DNA from: Cricetomys ansorgei
Taxonomy: Eukaryota; Chordata; Mammalia; Rodentia; Nesomyidae
Direction of reading: 5' to 3'
NCBI GenBank assembly: GCA_026225945.1
Contig: JAMJFZ010000177.1
Location: 167,374-231,373 of the forward strand
DNA: 64,000 nt
Shown here: one piece after another, positions 24,277-38,209 of the stretch
Position numbering within the stretch: position 1 is the first letter of the stretch
Layout: the number at the start of each line of letters is the position of its first letter
The notes under the pieces: generated by a model
The model's database searches: none
The model's input: the letters and a program-made list of their open reading frames with translations, nothing else
What the model was told of the DNA's origin: nothing
Position numbers and translations under genes: made by a program

Positions 24277-24761
24277 AAGTTTTCCCTTTCCCAGGCAGCC
24301 TTTCTCCCATGAGCACTGAGAGTCTCCAGAAGCCCTTCTCCACAAGGCTAAGACCTTGCCTGATGGAGCCTATTAAAGAGACCACCTTCCCAGGCTATTG
24401 GGGACAACTCTCCCATTAGGTAGCCAGCCTCCTTTAGGCAGCCTCTCTGATGCTGCGAATGGTGCTCCCTTGGAGAGGGCCTGCCTGCTCTGAGTTCTCA
24501 GAGGTGTCCGGGTTGCCAATCCCAAGGATGGGTCCTGCAAACTTCAATGTTGTTATCAGACAATTGGTAAGACAGACCTTAGACAGGTACAGGGTCATCC
24601 GGAAAAGAGTCTAGACCTCATGGCCAGCTTATACTGAGGGATGGGACCCTGAAGGGGGCTTCCCCTTCACAAGGACTTGACTTTTCCCTCCCAATCAAGG
24701 GCATACATAGCTTCCTATTCGGAGGACTCCCAGAGAAAAACCTATGCACTCTCTCTGTTTT

Positions 24762-24812
<51 letters not shown>

Positions 24813-24870
24813 AACACAAACACATAGTTGCAGAAACGGACACACCCACACACAGACACAAACAGACAAA

Positions 24871-24927
<57 letters not shown>

Positions 24928-26736
24928 CACACACACAGAGTGCGCGGACCACACAGGCACACAAGTACACAGGCGCACACCGACTCCCCTCTCGCACAAA
25001 CACACAGTCACAGGAAATGTTCTCGGACAGTGGACCCTGGAGCCTGCAAATTTTCTATACTCTGGTAACTATTATGACCCCTGAGATTCCATGGACGAGC
25101 CAGAGCCTGACAGGGGACTTCTGGATCCTTGAAGCTGGGCTTTCTTTCTCCTTTGGTGTGATGCAAGGAGAACTAGTCAGGGGAAGCCACGAACGTGTAT
25201 GGCGCCTCCATGGGAGTCTGGCATCACAAGGAGGTGGTTTTACCAACAGGAAGGAGCTTAGCAAATGTAGTCTGGGTGGTCTGATGCCTCTGTGACGTCT
25301 TTAGAGCAGGATTCAGTGTCCAAAGACAGGCGGGGTCTGGGACCTGGAAGGCTGTGCTTCGCCGTGCCCAGCCAGCCAAGCCCTGTGGCTCTTGGCCCGC
25401 ATGCATCCTGGCCTGGTCGCGGGACACCTGGAACTGCTCCTTGCCAAATCTCTCCCGGGCCGCCAGGAAGCCTGTAGATGAATTGGGTGCTTCCTGTGCA
25501 GCCAGGCCTAGATGCTCCCGCCTAGCCTGTGTGTCATGCCCGGGCAGAAACCGGGAACTGCCAGCGCGAGCAGCAAAGCAATTCCGCTTGATGGCAGTAG
25601 TGCACTGTGCTCGTCAACTGCCTGGCGTCTCAGCCTGACTCCCTCCGCCCTCTTGGAGGCAAAAAAAACGGCTACCGGCAATCAGGCATCCTCAGGGGAG
25701 GAGCCAGAGAAAGAGGAATCAAGGCCTGGACATAGGAGACTGAGACCCTCCCCCTCCCTTAGGGTAGCCGTCCAGCACCCGTATCGGACTCATCAGGTCC
25801 CTGGGCCCAGCACTGGCTTCCCACCTGGCAGAAGAAGGCTCTGTGTGCAAACTGGACAGTTGTGTGCATTGTGAGGGCTCCAGTGTCTCAGGCCCGAGCA
25901 CATAGCCTGATGTGAGATGAGTCAGGCCTCTGGAAACCTCGGGTCTTCTTGCCCTTGGAACCAAGGGTGTTGCCTCCAGGATCCACATCCCATCAGGGGT
26001 CAGTAGGACGCTGCTGCACATGACCCAAAGACGGGGCCCTGCTACTGAGGGGTCCGGGGACATCCACGACCTCCCCTGAAGTGGCGGGACAGACGTCCAA
26101 GACCCTGATGTGAGGAAAAGAAGAAACATTCCGTCCACCTGTGCCCTTGCCTACCAGGCCCTGACTTTTGTTCCCCAAGCTTACCGGTTCCATGGCATTG
26201 CCAGGCAGCCACTATGAGCTATCTCTAGGTAGGTCACAAGCACTCCCTCGCCACAGCCCATCCCCTTCCCTGCCCCTCGAACAACATCCACACCACCACT
26301 GGGGATACTCGGTTTGCTCTCCTTCAGACAAAGCCCACAAGTGACTCTTGGTCTCTACCGACACTTCACCCTGCTACTTACCTGAGGCTGGAAATAGGCA
26401 GGCAAGCAACTCAGACCCTTCTGACAAGACTCAAGTGGACACCCGTGCACCTAGGCGCAAGGCAGAATACACAGTTCTCACGGGTCCCACCAGGATCCCC
26501 ACAAAATATATCCACCCCTAACCTCCACAGTCACTTCCCACATAAGAACCTCTCAAGCCGCCTGCATCCTATGTCCTGCAGACCAGACATGAGGGACAGG
26601 GAACAAAACACCATAGAGCAGTCAATCCAGAGAATGGCTCTGTTTGACTACCAGACTACATGCAAACTTTCATATTCTCTCTCTCTCTCTCTGTCTCTGT
26701 CTTCACCTCTCTCCTCTCTCTCTGTCTTTGTATCTG

Positions 26737-26767
<31 letters not shown>

Positions 26768-26932
26768 CTCCCTCTCTCCCCCTTTCCCTCTTCCTCTCTC
26801 TCTGACTAACTTGTAATCTCTCTCCATTTCCGTGTCCTTGTCACTCACTCATAGACAGACATTCCTGGCCATAGTATCCTGGGCAGACATGACTGTCTGT
26901 GTAACAGATGATATACCATGGGCACTCCGGCA
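24277..26932 (+). repeat. Repeat unit 10 (first unit with the 15-bp deletion)
   Basis: 2656 bp. M1 lies at 24749-24939 and M2 at 26676-26803. First unit lacking 15 bp at the CTCF-like site (junction ttggcccgc, 25392-25400) and first with caatcaaggg. It has ccatagtat. Private changes are an extra c in gactcccctc near 24988 and tctcgtctc instead of tctcgttctc near 26760. Confidence 0.97.
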
Positions 26933-27416
26933 AAGTTTTCCCTTTCCCAGGCAGCCTTTCTCCCATGAGCACTGAGAGTCTCCAGAAGCCCTTCTCCACA
27001 AGGCTAAGACCTTGCCTGATGGAGCCTATTAAAGAGACCACCTTCCCAGGCTATTGGGGACAACTCTCCCATTAGGTAGCCAGCCTCCTTTAGGCAGCCT
27101 CTCTGATGCTGCGAATGGTGCTCCCTTGGAGAGGGCCTGCCTGCTCTGAGTTCTCAGAGGTGTCCGGGTTGCCAATCCCAAGGATGGGTCCTGCAAACTT
27201 CAATGTTGTTATCAGACAATTGGTAAGACAGACCTTAGACAGGTACAGGGTCATCCGGAAAAGAGTCTAGACCTCATGGCCAGCTTATACTGAGGGATGG
27301 GACCCTGAAGGGGGCTTCCCCTTCACAAGGACTTGACTTTTCCCTCCCAATCAGGGCATACATAGCTTCCTATTCGGAGGACTCCCAGAGAAAAACCTAT
27401 GCACTCTCTCTGTTTT

Positions 27417-27464
<48 letters not shown>

Positions 27465-27523
27465 AACACAAACACATAGTTTGCAGAAACGGACACACCC
27501 ACACACAGACACAAACAGACAAA

Positions 27524-27576
<53 letters not shown>

Positions 27577-29596
27577 CACACACACAGAGTGCGCGGACCA
27601 CACAGGCACACAAGTACACAGGCGCACACCGACTCCCTCTCGCACAAACACACAGTCACAGGAAATGTTCTCGGACAGTGGACCCTGGAGCCTGCAAATT
27701 TTCTATACTCTGGTAACTATTATGACCCCTGAGATTCCATGGACGAGCCAGAGCCTGACAGGGGACTTCTGGATCCTTGAAGCTGGGCTTTCTTTCTCCT
27801 TTGGTGTGATGCAAGGAGAACTAGTCAGGGAAGCCACGAACGTGTATGGCGCCTCCATGGGAGTCTGGCATCACAAGGAGGTGGTTTTACCAACAGGAAG
27901 GAGCTTAGCAAATGTAGTCTGGGTGGTCTGATGCCTCTGTGACGTCTTTAGAGCAGGATTCAGTGTCCAAAGACAGGCGGGGTCTGGGACCTGGAAGGCT
28001 GTGCTTCGCCGTGCCCAGCCAGCCAAGCCCTGTGGCTCTTGGCCAGCAGGGCGGCTGCCCGCATGCATCCTGGCCTGGTCGCGGGACACCTGGAACTGCT
28101 CCTTGCCAAAGCTCTCCCGGGCCGCCAGGAAGCCTGTAGATGAATTGGGTGCTTCCTGTGCAGCCAGGCCTAGATGCTCCCGCCTAGCCTGTGTGTCATG
28201 CCCGGGCAGAAACCGGGAACTGCCAGCGCGAGCAGCAAAGCAATTCCGCTTGATGGCAGTAGTGCACTGTGCTCGTCAACTGCCTGGCGTCTCAGCCTGA
28301 CTCCCTCCGCCCTCTTGGAGGCAAAAAAAACGGCTACCGGCAATCAGGCATCCTCAGGGGAGGAGCCAGAGAAAGAGGAATCAAGGCCTGGACATAGGAG
28401 ACTGAGACCCTCCCCCTCCCTTAGGGTAGCCGTCCAGCACCCGTATCGGACTCATCAGGTCCCTGGGCCCAGCACTGGCTTCCCACCTGGCAGAAGAAGG
28501 CTCTGTGTGCAAACTGGACAGTTGTGTGCATTGTGAGGGCTCCAGTGTCTCAGGCCCGAGCACATAGCCTGATGTGAGATGAGTCAGGCCTCTGGAAACC
28601 TCGGGTCTTCTTGCCCTTGGAACCAAGGGTGTTGCCTCCAGGATCCACATCCCATCAGGGGTCAGTAGGACGCTGCTGCACATGACCCAAAGACGGGGCC
28701 CTGCTACTGAGGGGTCCGGGGACATCCACGACCTCCCCTGAAGTGGCGGGACAGACGTCCAAGACCCTGATGTGAGGAAAAGAAGAAACATTCCGTCCAC
28801 CTGTGCCCTTGCCTACCAGGCCCTGACTTTTGTTCCCCAAGCTTACCGGTTCCATGGCATTGCCAGGCAGCCACTATGAGCTATCTCTAGGTAGGTCACA
28901 AGCACTCCCTCGCCACAGCCCATCCCCTTCCCTGCCCCTCGAACAACATCCACACCACCACTGGGGATACTCGGTTTGCTCTCCTTCAGACAAAGCCCAC
29001 AAGTGACTCTTGGTCTCTACCGACACTTCACCCTGCTACTTACCTGAGGCTGGAAATAGGCAGGCAAGCAACTCAGACCCTTCTGACAAGACTCAAGTGG
29101 ACACCCGTGCACCTAGGCGCAAGGCAGAATACACAGTTCTCACGGGTCCCACCAGGATCCCCACAAAATATATCCACCCCTAACCTCCACAGTCACTTCC
29201 CACATAAGAACCTCTCAAGCCGCCTGCATCCTATGTCCTGCAGACCAGACATGAGGGACAGGGAACAAAACACCATAGAGCAGTCAATCCAGAGAATGGC
29301 TCTGTTTGACTACCAGACTACATGCAAACTTTCATATTCTCTCTCTCTCTCTCTGTCTCTGTCTTCACCTCTCTCCTCTCTCTCTGTCTTTGTATCTGCC
29401 TCTCTCTCTCTCTCTCTCTCTCTCGTTCTCTCCCTCTCTCCCCCTTTCCCTCTTCCTCTCTCTCTGACTAACTTGTAATCTCTCTCTCCATTTCCGTGTC
29501 CTTGTCACTCACTCATAGACAGACATTCCTGGCCATGGTATCCTGGGCAGACATGACTGTCTGTGTAACAGATGATATACCATGGGCACTCCGGCA
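26933..29596 (+). repeat. Repeat unit 11 (full CTCF-like site, aaagctc)
   Basis: 2664 bp. M1 lies at 27403-27588 and M2 at 29338-29465. It regains the full CTCF-like site (from 28040) and the left-edge state aaagctc, while gaccctcc just downstream is core. It has tagtttgcag with one extra t, a shortened caatcaggg run, and an extra ct after cttgtaatctc near 29480. Confidence 0.97.
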
Positions 29597-30082
29597 AAGT
29601 TTTCCCTTTCCCAGGCAGCCTTTCTCCCATGAGCACTGAGAGTCTCCAGAAGCCCTTCTCCACAAGGCTAAGACCTTGCCTGATGGAGCCTATTAAAGAG
29701 ACCACCTTCCCAGGCTATTGGGGACAACTCTCCCATTAGGTAGCCAGCCTCCTTTAGGCAGCCTCTCTGATGCTGCGAATGGTGCTCCCTTGGAGAGGGC
29801 CTGCCTGCTCTGAGTTCTCAGAGGTGCCCGGGTTGCCAATCCCAAGGATGGGTCCTGCAAACTTCAATGTTGTTATCAGACAATTGGTAAGACAGACCTT
29901 AGACAGGTACAGGGTCATCCGGAAAAGAGTCTAGACCTCATGGCCAGCTTATACTGAGGGATGGGACCCTGAAGGGGGCTTCCCCTTCACAAGGACTTGA
30001 CTTTTCCCTCCCAATCAGGGGCATACATAGCTTCCTATTCGGAGGACTCCCAGAGAAAAACCTATGCACTCTCTCTGTTTTT

Positions 30083-30133
<51 letters not shown>

Positions 30134-30198
30134 AACACAAACACATAGTTGCAGAAACGGACACACCCACACACAGACACAAACAGACAAACACCCAC

Positions 30199-30242
<44 letters not shown>

Positions 30243-32249
30243 CACACACACAGAGTGCGCGGACCACACAGGCACACAAGTACACAGGCGCACACCGACT
30301 CCCTCTCGCACAAACACACAGTCACAGGAAATGTTCTCGGACAGTGGACCCTGGAGCCTGCAAATTTTCTATACTCTGGTAACTATTATGACCCCTGAGA
30401 TTCCATGGACGAGCCAGAGCCTGACAGGGGACTTCTGGATCCTTGAAGCTGGGCTTTCTTTCTCCTTTGGTGTGATGCAAGGAGAACTAGTCAGGGGAAG
30501 CCACGAACGTGTATGGCGCCTCCATGGGAGTCTGGCATCACAAGGAGGTGGTTTTACCAACAGGAAGGAGCTTAGCAAATGTAGTCTGGGTGGTCTGATG
30601 CCTCTGTGACGTCTTTAGAGCAGGATTCAGTGTCCAAAGACAGGCGGGGTCTGGGACCTGGAAGGCTGTGCTTCGCCGTGCCCAGCCAGCCAAGCCCTGT
30701 GGCTCTTGGCCCGCATGCATCCTGGCCTGGTCGCGGGACACCTGGAACTGCTCCTTGCCAAATCTCTCCCGGGCCGCCAGGAAGCCTGTAGATGAATTGG
30801 GTGCTTCCTGTGCAGCCAGGCCTAGATGCTCCCGCCTAGCCTGTGTGTCATGCCCGGGCAGAAACCGGGAACTGCCAGCGCGAGCAGCAAAGCAATTCCG
30901 CTTGATGGCAGTAGTGCACTGTGCTCGTCAACTGCCTGGCGTCTCAGCCTGACTCCCTCCGCCCTCTTGGAGGCAAAAAAAAAAAAACGGCTACCGGCAA
31001 TCAGGCATCCTCAGGGGAGGAGCCAGAGAAAGAGGAATCAAGGCCTGGACATAGGAGACTGAGACCCGCCCCCTCCCTTAGGGTAGCCGTCCAGCACCCG
31101 TATCGGACTCATCAGGTCCCTGGGCCCAGCACTGGCTTCCCACCTGGCAGAAGAAGGCTCTGTGTGCAAACTGGACAGTTGTGTGCATTGTGAGGGCTCC
31201 AGTGTCTCAGGCCCGAGCACATAGCCTGATGTGAGATGAGTCAGGCCTCTGGAAACCTCGGGTCTTCTTGCCCTTGGAACCAAGGGTGTTGCCTCCAGGA
31301 TCCACATCCCATCAGGGGTCAGTAGGACGCTGCTGCACATGACCCAAAGACGGGGCCCTGCTACTGAGGGGTCCGGGGACATCCACGACCTCCCCTGAAG
31401 TGGCGGGACAGACGTCCAAGACCCTGATGTGAGGAAAAGAAGAAACATTCCGTCCACCTGTGCCCTTGCCTACCAGGCCCTGACTTTTGTTCCCCAAGCT
31501 TACCGGTTCCATGGCATTGCCAGGCAGCCACTATGAGCTATCTCTAGGTAGGTCACAAGCACTCCCTCGCCACAGCCCATCCCCTTCCCTGCCCCTCGAA
31601 CAACATCCACACCACCACTGGGGATACTCGGTTTGCTCTCCTTCAGACAAAGCCCACAAGTGACTCTTGGTCTCTACCGACACTTCACCCTGCTACTTAC
31701 CTGAGGCTGGAAATAGGCAGGCAAGCAACTCAGACCCTTCTGACAAGACTCAAGTGGACACCCGTGCACCTAGGCGCAAGGCAGAATACACAGTTCTCAC
31801 GGGTCCCACCAGGATCCCCACAAAATATATCCACCCCTAACCTCCACAGTCACTTCCCACATAAGAACCTCTCAAGCCGCCTGCATCCTATGTCCTGCAG
31901 ACCAGACATGAGGGACAGGGAACAAAACACCATAGAGCAGTCAATCCAGAGAATGGCTCTGTTTGACTACCAGACTACATGCAAACTTTCATATTCTCTC
32001 TCTCTCTCTCTGTCTCTGTCTTCACCTCTCTCCTCTCTCTCTGTCTTTGTATCTGCCTCTCTCTCTCTCTCTCTCTCTCGTTCTCTCCCTCTCTCCCCCT
32101 TTCCCTCTTCCTCTCTCTCTGACTAACTTGTAATCTCTCTCCATTTCCGTGTCCTTGTCACTCACTCATAGACAGACATTCCTGGCCATGGTATCCTGGG
32201 CAGACATGACTGTCTGTGTAACAGATGATATACCATGGGCACTCCGGCA
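29597..32249 (+). repeat. Repeat unit 12 (A-run of 13)
   Basis: 2653 bp. M1 lies at 30069-30254 and M2 at 31995-32120. It has gtgcccggg, caatcagggg, the 15-bp deletion (junction near 30710), aaatctc and the left-edge gacccgcc. The A-run at 30975-30987 is 13 long, the longest in the window. Confidence 0.97.
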
Positions 32250-32733
32250 AAGTTTTCCCTTTCCCAGGCAGCCTTTCTCCCATGAGCACTGAGAGTCTCC
32301 AGAAGCCCTTCTCCACAAGGCTAAGACCTTGCCTGATGGAGCCTATTAAAGAGACCACCTTCCCAGGCTATTGGGGACAACTCTCCCATTAGGTAGCCAG
32401 CCTCCTTTAGGCAGCCTCTCTGATGCTGCGAATGGTGCTCCCTTGGAGAGGGCCTGCCTGCTCTGAGTTCTCAGAGGTGCCCGGGTTGCCAATCCCAAGG
32501 ATGGGTCCTGCAAACTTCAATGTTGTTATCAGACAATTGGTAAGACAGACCTTAGACAGGTACAGGGTCATCCGGAAAAGAGTCTAGACCTCATGGCCAG
32601 CTTATACTGAGGGATGGGACCCTGAAGGGGGCTTCCCCTTCACAAGGACTTGACTTTTCCCTCCCAATCAAGGGCATACATAGCTTCCTATTCGGAGGAC
32701 TCCCAGAGAAAAACCTATGCACTCTCTCTGTTT

Positions 32734-32786
<53 letters not shown>

Positions 32787-32844
32787 AACACAAACACATA
32801 GTTGCAGAAACGGACACACCCACACACAGACACAAACAGACAAA

Positions 32845-32899
<55 letters not shown>

Positions 32900-34901
32900 C
32901 ACACACACAGAGTGCGCGGACCACACAGGCACACAAGTACACAGGCGCACACCGACTCCCTCTCGCACAAACACACAGTCACAGGAAATGTTCTCGGACA
33001 GTGGACCCTGGAGCCTGCAAATTTTCTATACTCTGGTAACTATTATGACCCCTGAGATTCCATGGACGAGCCAGAGCCTGACAGGGGACTTCTGGATCCT
33101 TGAAGCTGGGCTTTCTTTCTCCTTTGGTGTGATGCAAGGAGAACTAGTCAGGGGAAGCCACGAACGTGTATGGCGCCTCCATGGGAGTCTGGCATCACAA
33201 GGAGGTGGTTTTACCAACAGGAAGGAGCTTAGCAAATGTAGTCTGGGTGGTCTGATGCCTCTGTGACGTCTTTAGAGCAGGATTCAGTGTCCAAAGACAG
33301 GCGGGGTCTGGGACCTGGAAGGCTGTGCTTCGCCGTGCCCAGCCAGCCAAGCCCTGTGGCTCTTGGCCCGCATGCATCCTGGCCTGGTCGCGGGACACCT
33401 GGAACTGCTCCTTGCCAAAGCTCTCCCGGGCCGCCAGGAAGCCTGTAGATGAATTGGGTGCTTCCTGTGCAGCCAGGCCTAGATGCTCCCGCCTAGCCTG
33501 TGTGTCATGCCCGGGCAGAAACCGGGAACTGCCAGCGCGAGCAGCAAAGCAATTCCGCTTGATGGCAGTAGTGCACTGTGCTCGTCAACTGCCTGGCGTC
33601 TCAGCCTGACTCCCTCCGCCCTCTTGGAGGCAAAAAAAACGGCTACCGGCAATCAGGCATCCTCAGGGGAGGAGCCAGAGAAAGAGGAATCAAGGCCTGG
33701 ACATAGGAGACTGAGACCCGCCCCCTCCCTTAGGGTAGCCGTCCAGCACCCGTATCGGACTCATCAGGTCCCTGGGCCCAGCACTGGCTTCCCACCTGGC
33801 AGAAGAAGGCTCTGTGTGCAAACTGGACAGTTGTGTGCATTGTGAGGGCTCCAGTGTCTCAGGCCCGAGCACATAGCCTGATGTGAGATGAGTCAGGCCT
33901 CTGGAAACCTCGGGTCTTCTTGCCCTTGGAACCAAGGGTGTTGCCTCCAGGATCCACATCCCATCAGGGGTCAGTAGGACGCTGCTGCACATGACCCAAA
34001 GACGGGGCCCTGCTACTGAGGGGTCCGGGGACATCCACGACCTCCCCTGAAGTGGCGGGACAGACGTCCAAGACCCTGATGTGAGGAAAAGAAGAAACAT
34101 TCCGTCCACCTGTGCCCTTGCCTACCAGGCCCTGACTTTTGTTCCCCAAGCTTACCGGTTCCATGGCATTGCCAGGCAGCCACTATGAGCTATCTCTAGG
34201 TAGGTCACAAGCACTCCCTCGCCACAGCCCATCCCCTTCCCTGCCCCTCGAACAACATCCACACCACCACTGGGGATACTCGGTTTGCTCTCCTTCAGCC
34301 AAAGCCCACAAGTGACTCTTGGTCTCTACCGACACTTCACCCTGCTACTTACCTGAGGCTGGAAATAGGCAGGCAAGCAACTCAGACCCTTCTGACAAGA
34401 CTCAAGTGGACACCCGTGCACCTAGGCGCAAGGCAGAATACACAGTTCTCACGGGTCCCACCAGGATCCCCACAAAATATATCCACCCCTAACCTCCACA
34501 GTCACTTCCCACATAAGAACCTCTCAAGCCGCCTGCATCCTATGTCCTGCAGACCAGACATGAGGGACAGGCAACAAAACACCATAGAGCAGTCAATCCA
34601 GAGAATGGCTCTGTTTGACTACCAGACTACATGCAAACTTTCATATTCTCTCTCTCTCTCTCTGTCTCTGTCTTCACCTCTCTCCTCTCTCTCTGTCTTT
34701 GTATCTGCCTCTCTCTCTCTCTCTCTCTCTCGTTCTCTCCCTCTCTCCCCCTTTCCCTCTTCCTCTCTCTCTGACTAACTTGTAATCTCTCTCCATTTCC
34801 GTGTCCTTGTCACTCACTCATAGACAGACATTCCTGGCCATGGTATCCTGGGCAGACATGACTGTCTGTGTAACAGATGATATACCATGGGCACTCCGGC
34901 A
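32250..34901 (+). repeat. Repeat unit 13 (richest in left-edge patches)
   Basis: 2652 bp. M1 lies at 32722-32911 and M2 at 34647-34772. It carries the left-edge states aaagctc, gacccgcc and cagccaaag over about 33400-34300, together with the derived 15-bp deletion and, for the first time, the derived caggcaac near 34570. It reads gtgcccggg and caatcaaggg. Confidence 0.97.
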
Positions 34902-35385
34902 AAGTTTTCCCTTTCCCAGGCAGCCTTTCTCCCATGAGCACTGAGAGTCTCCAGAAGCCCTTCTCCACAAGGCTAAGACCTTGCCTGATGGAGCCTATTA
35001 AAGAGACCACCTTCCCAGGCTATTGGGGACAACTCTCCCATTAGGTAGCCAGCCTCCTTTAGGCAGCCTCTCTGATGCTGCGAATGGTGCTCCCTTGGAG
35101 AGGGCCTGCCTGCTCTGAGTTCTCAGAGGTGTCCGGGTTGCCAATCCCAAGGATGGGTCCTGCAAACTTCAATGTTGTTATCAGACAATTGGTAAGACAG
35201 ACCTTAGACAGGTACAGGGTCATCCGGAAAAGAGTCTAGACCTCATGGCCAGCTTATACTGAGGGATGGGACCCTGAAGGGGGCTTCCCCTTCACAAGGA
35301 CTTGACTTTTCCCTCCCAATCAAGGGCATACATAGCTTCCTATTCGGAGGACTCCCAGAGAAAAACCTATGCACTCTCTCTGTTT

Positions 35386-35435
<50 letters not shown>

Positions 35436-35509
35436 AACACAAACACATAGTTGCAGAAACGGACACACCCACACACAGACACAAAACAGACAACACAGAC
35501 AAACACCAC

Positions 35510-35555
<46 letters not shown>

Positions 35556-37562
35556 ACCACACACAGAGTGCGCGGACCACACAGGCACACAAGTACACAG
35601 GCGCACACCGACTCCCTCTCGCACAAACACACAGTCACAGGAAATGTTCTCGGACAGTGGACCCTGGAGCCTGCAAATTTTCTATACTCTGGTAACTATT
35701 ATGACCCCTGAGATTCCATGGACGAGCCAGAGCCTGACAGGGGACTTCTGGATCCTTGAAGCTGGGCTTTCTTTCTCCTTTGGTGTGATGCAAGGAGAAC
35801 TAGTCAGGGGAAGCCACGAACGTGTATGGCGCCTCCATGGGAGTCTGGCATCACAAGGAGGTGGTTTTACCAACAGGAAGGAGCTTAGCAAATGTAGTCT
35901 GGGTGGTCTGATGCCTCTGTGACGTCTTTAGAGCAGGATTCAGTGTCCAAAGACAGGCGGGGTCTGGGACCTGGAAGGCTGTGCTTCGCCGTGCCCAGCC
36001 AGCCAAGCCCTGTGGCTCTTGGCCCGCATGCATCCTGGCCTGGTCGCGGGACACCTGGAACTGCTCCTTGCCAAATCTCTCCCGGGCCGCCAGGAAGCCT
36101 GTAGATGAATTGGGTGCTTCCTGTGCAGCCAGGCCTAGATGCTCCCGCCTAGCCTGTGTGTCATGCCCGGGCAGAAACCGGGAACTGCCAGCGCGAGCAG
36201 CAAAGCAATTCCGCTTGATGGCAGTAGTGCACTGTGCTCGTCAACTGCCTGGCGTCTCAGCCTGACTCCCTCCGCCCTCTTGGAGGCAAAAAAAAAACGG
36301 CTACCGGCAATCAGGCATCCTCAGGGGAGGAGCCAGAGAAAGAGGAATCAAGGCCTGGACATAGGAGACTGAGACCCTCCCCCTCCCTTAGGGTAGCCGT
36401 CCAGCACCCGTATCGGACTCATCAGGTCCCTGGGCCCAGCACTGGCTTCCCACCTGGCAGAAGAAGGCTCTGTGTGCAAACTGGACAGTTGTGTGCATTG
36501 TGAGGGCTCCAGTGTCTCAGGCCCGAGCACATAGCCTGATGTGAGATGAGTCAGGCCTCTGGAAACCTCGGGTCTTCTTGCCCTTGGAACCAAGGGTGTT
36601 GCCTCCAGGATCCACATCCCATCAGGGGTCAGTAGGACGCTGCTGCACATGACCCAAAGACGGGGCCCTGCTACTGAGGGGTCCGGGGACATCCACGACC
36701 TCCCCTGAAGTGGCGGGACAGACGTCCAAGACCCTGATGTGAGGAAAAGAAGAAACATTCCGTCCACCTGTGCCCTTGCCTACCAGGCCCTGACTTTTGT
36801 TCCCCAAGCTTACCGGTTCCATGGCATTGCCAGGCAGCCACTATGAGCTATCTCTAGGTAGGTCACAAGCACTCCCTCGCCACAGCCCATCCCCTTCCCT
36901 GCCCCTCGAACAACATCCACACCACCACTGGGGATACTCGGTTTGCTCTCCTTCAGACAAAGCCCACAAGTGACTCTTGGTCTCTACCGACACTTCACCC
37001 TGCTACTTACCTGAGGCTGGAAATAGGCAGGCAAGCAACTCAGACCCTTCTGACAAGACTCAAGTGGACACCCGTGCACCTAGGCGCAAGGCAGAATACA
37101 CAGTTCTCACGGGTCCCACCAGGATCCCCACAAAATATATCCACCCCTAACCTCCACAGTCACTTCCCACATAAGAACCTCTCAAGCCGCCTGCATCCTA
37201 TGTCCTGCAGACCAGACATGAGGGACAGGGAACAAAACACCATAGAGCAGTCAATCCAGAGAATGGCTCTGTTTGACTACCAGACTACATGCAAACTTTC
37301 ATATTCTCTCTCTCTCTCTCTGTCTCTGTCTTCACCTCTCTCCTCTCTCTCTGTCTTTGTATCTGCTCTCTCTCTCTCTCTCTCTCTCTCTCGTTCTCTC
37401 CCTCTCTCCCCCTTTCCCTCTTCCTCTCTCTCTGACTAACTTGTAATCTCTCTCCATTTCCGTGTCCTTGTCACTCACTCATAGACAGACATTCCTGGCC
37501 ATAGTATCCTGGGCAGACATGACTGTCTGTGTAACAGATGATATACCATGGGCACTCCGGCA
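34902..37562 (+). repeat. Repeat unit 14
   Basis: 2661 bp. M1 lies at 35373-35567 and M2 at 37305-37433. M1 has a private extension (aaaacagacaacacagac) before the second CT tract and a shortened ccacacaca end. It has the 15-bp deletion, an A-run of 10, gaccctcc and ccatagtat. Confidence 0.97.
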
Positions 37563-38045
37563 AAGTTTTCCCTTTCCCAGGCAGCCTTTCTCCCATGAGC
37601 ACTGAGAGTCTCCAGAAGCCCTTCTCCACAAGGCTAAGACCTTGCCTGATGGAGCCTATTAAAGAGACCACCTTCCCAGGCTATTGGGGACAACTCTCCC
37701 ATTAGGTAGCCAGCCTCCTTTAGGCAGCCTCTCTGATGCTGCGAATGGTGCTCCCTTGGAGAGGGCCTGCCTGCTCTGAGTTCTCAGAGGTGTCCGGGTT
37801 GCCAATCCCAAGGATGGGTCCTGCAAACTTCAATGTTGTTATCAGACAATTGGTAAGACAGACCTTAGACAGGTACAGGGTCATCCGGAAAAGAGTCTAG
37901 ACCTCATGGCCAGCTTATACTGAGGGATGGGACCCTGAAGGGGGCTTCCCCTTCACAAGGACTTGACTTTTCCCTCCCAATCAGGGCATACATAGCTTCC
38001 TATTCGGAGGACTCCCAGAGAAAAACCTATGCACTCTCTCTGTTT

Positions 38046-38095
<50 letters not shown>

Positions 38096-38156
38096 ACACA
38101 CAAACACACATAGTTGCAGAAACGGACACACCCACACACAGACACAAACAGACAAA

Positions 38157-38209
<53 letters not shown>

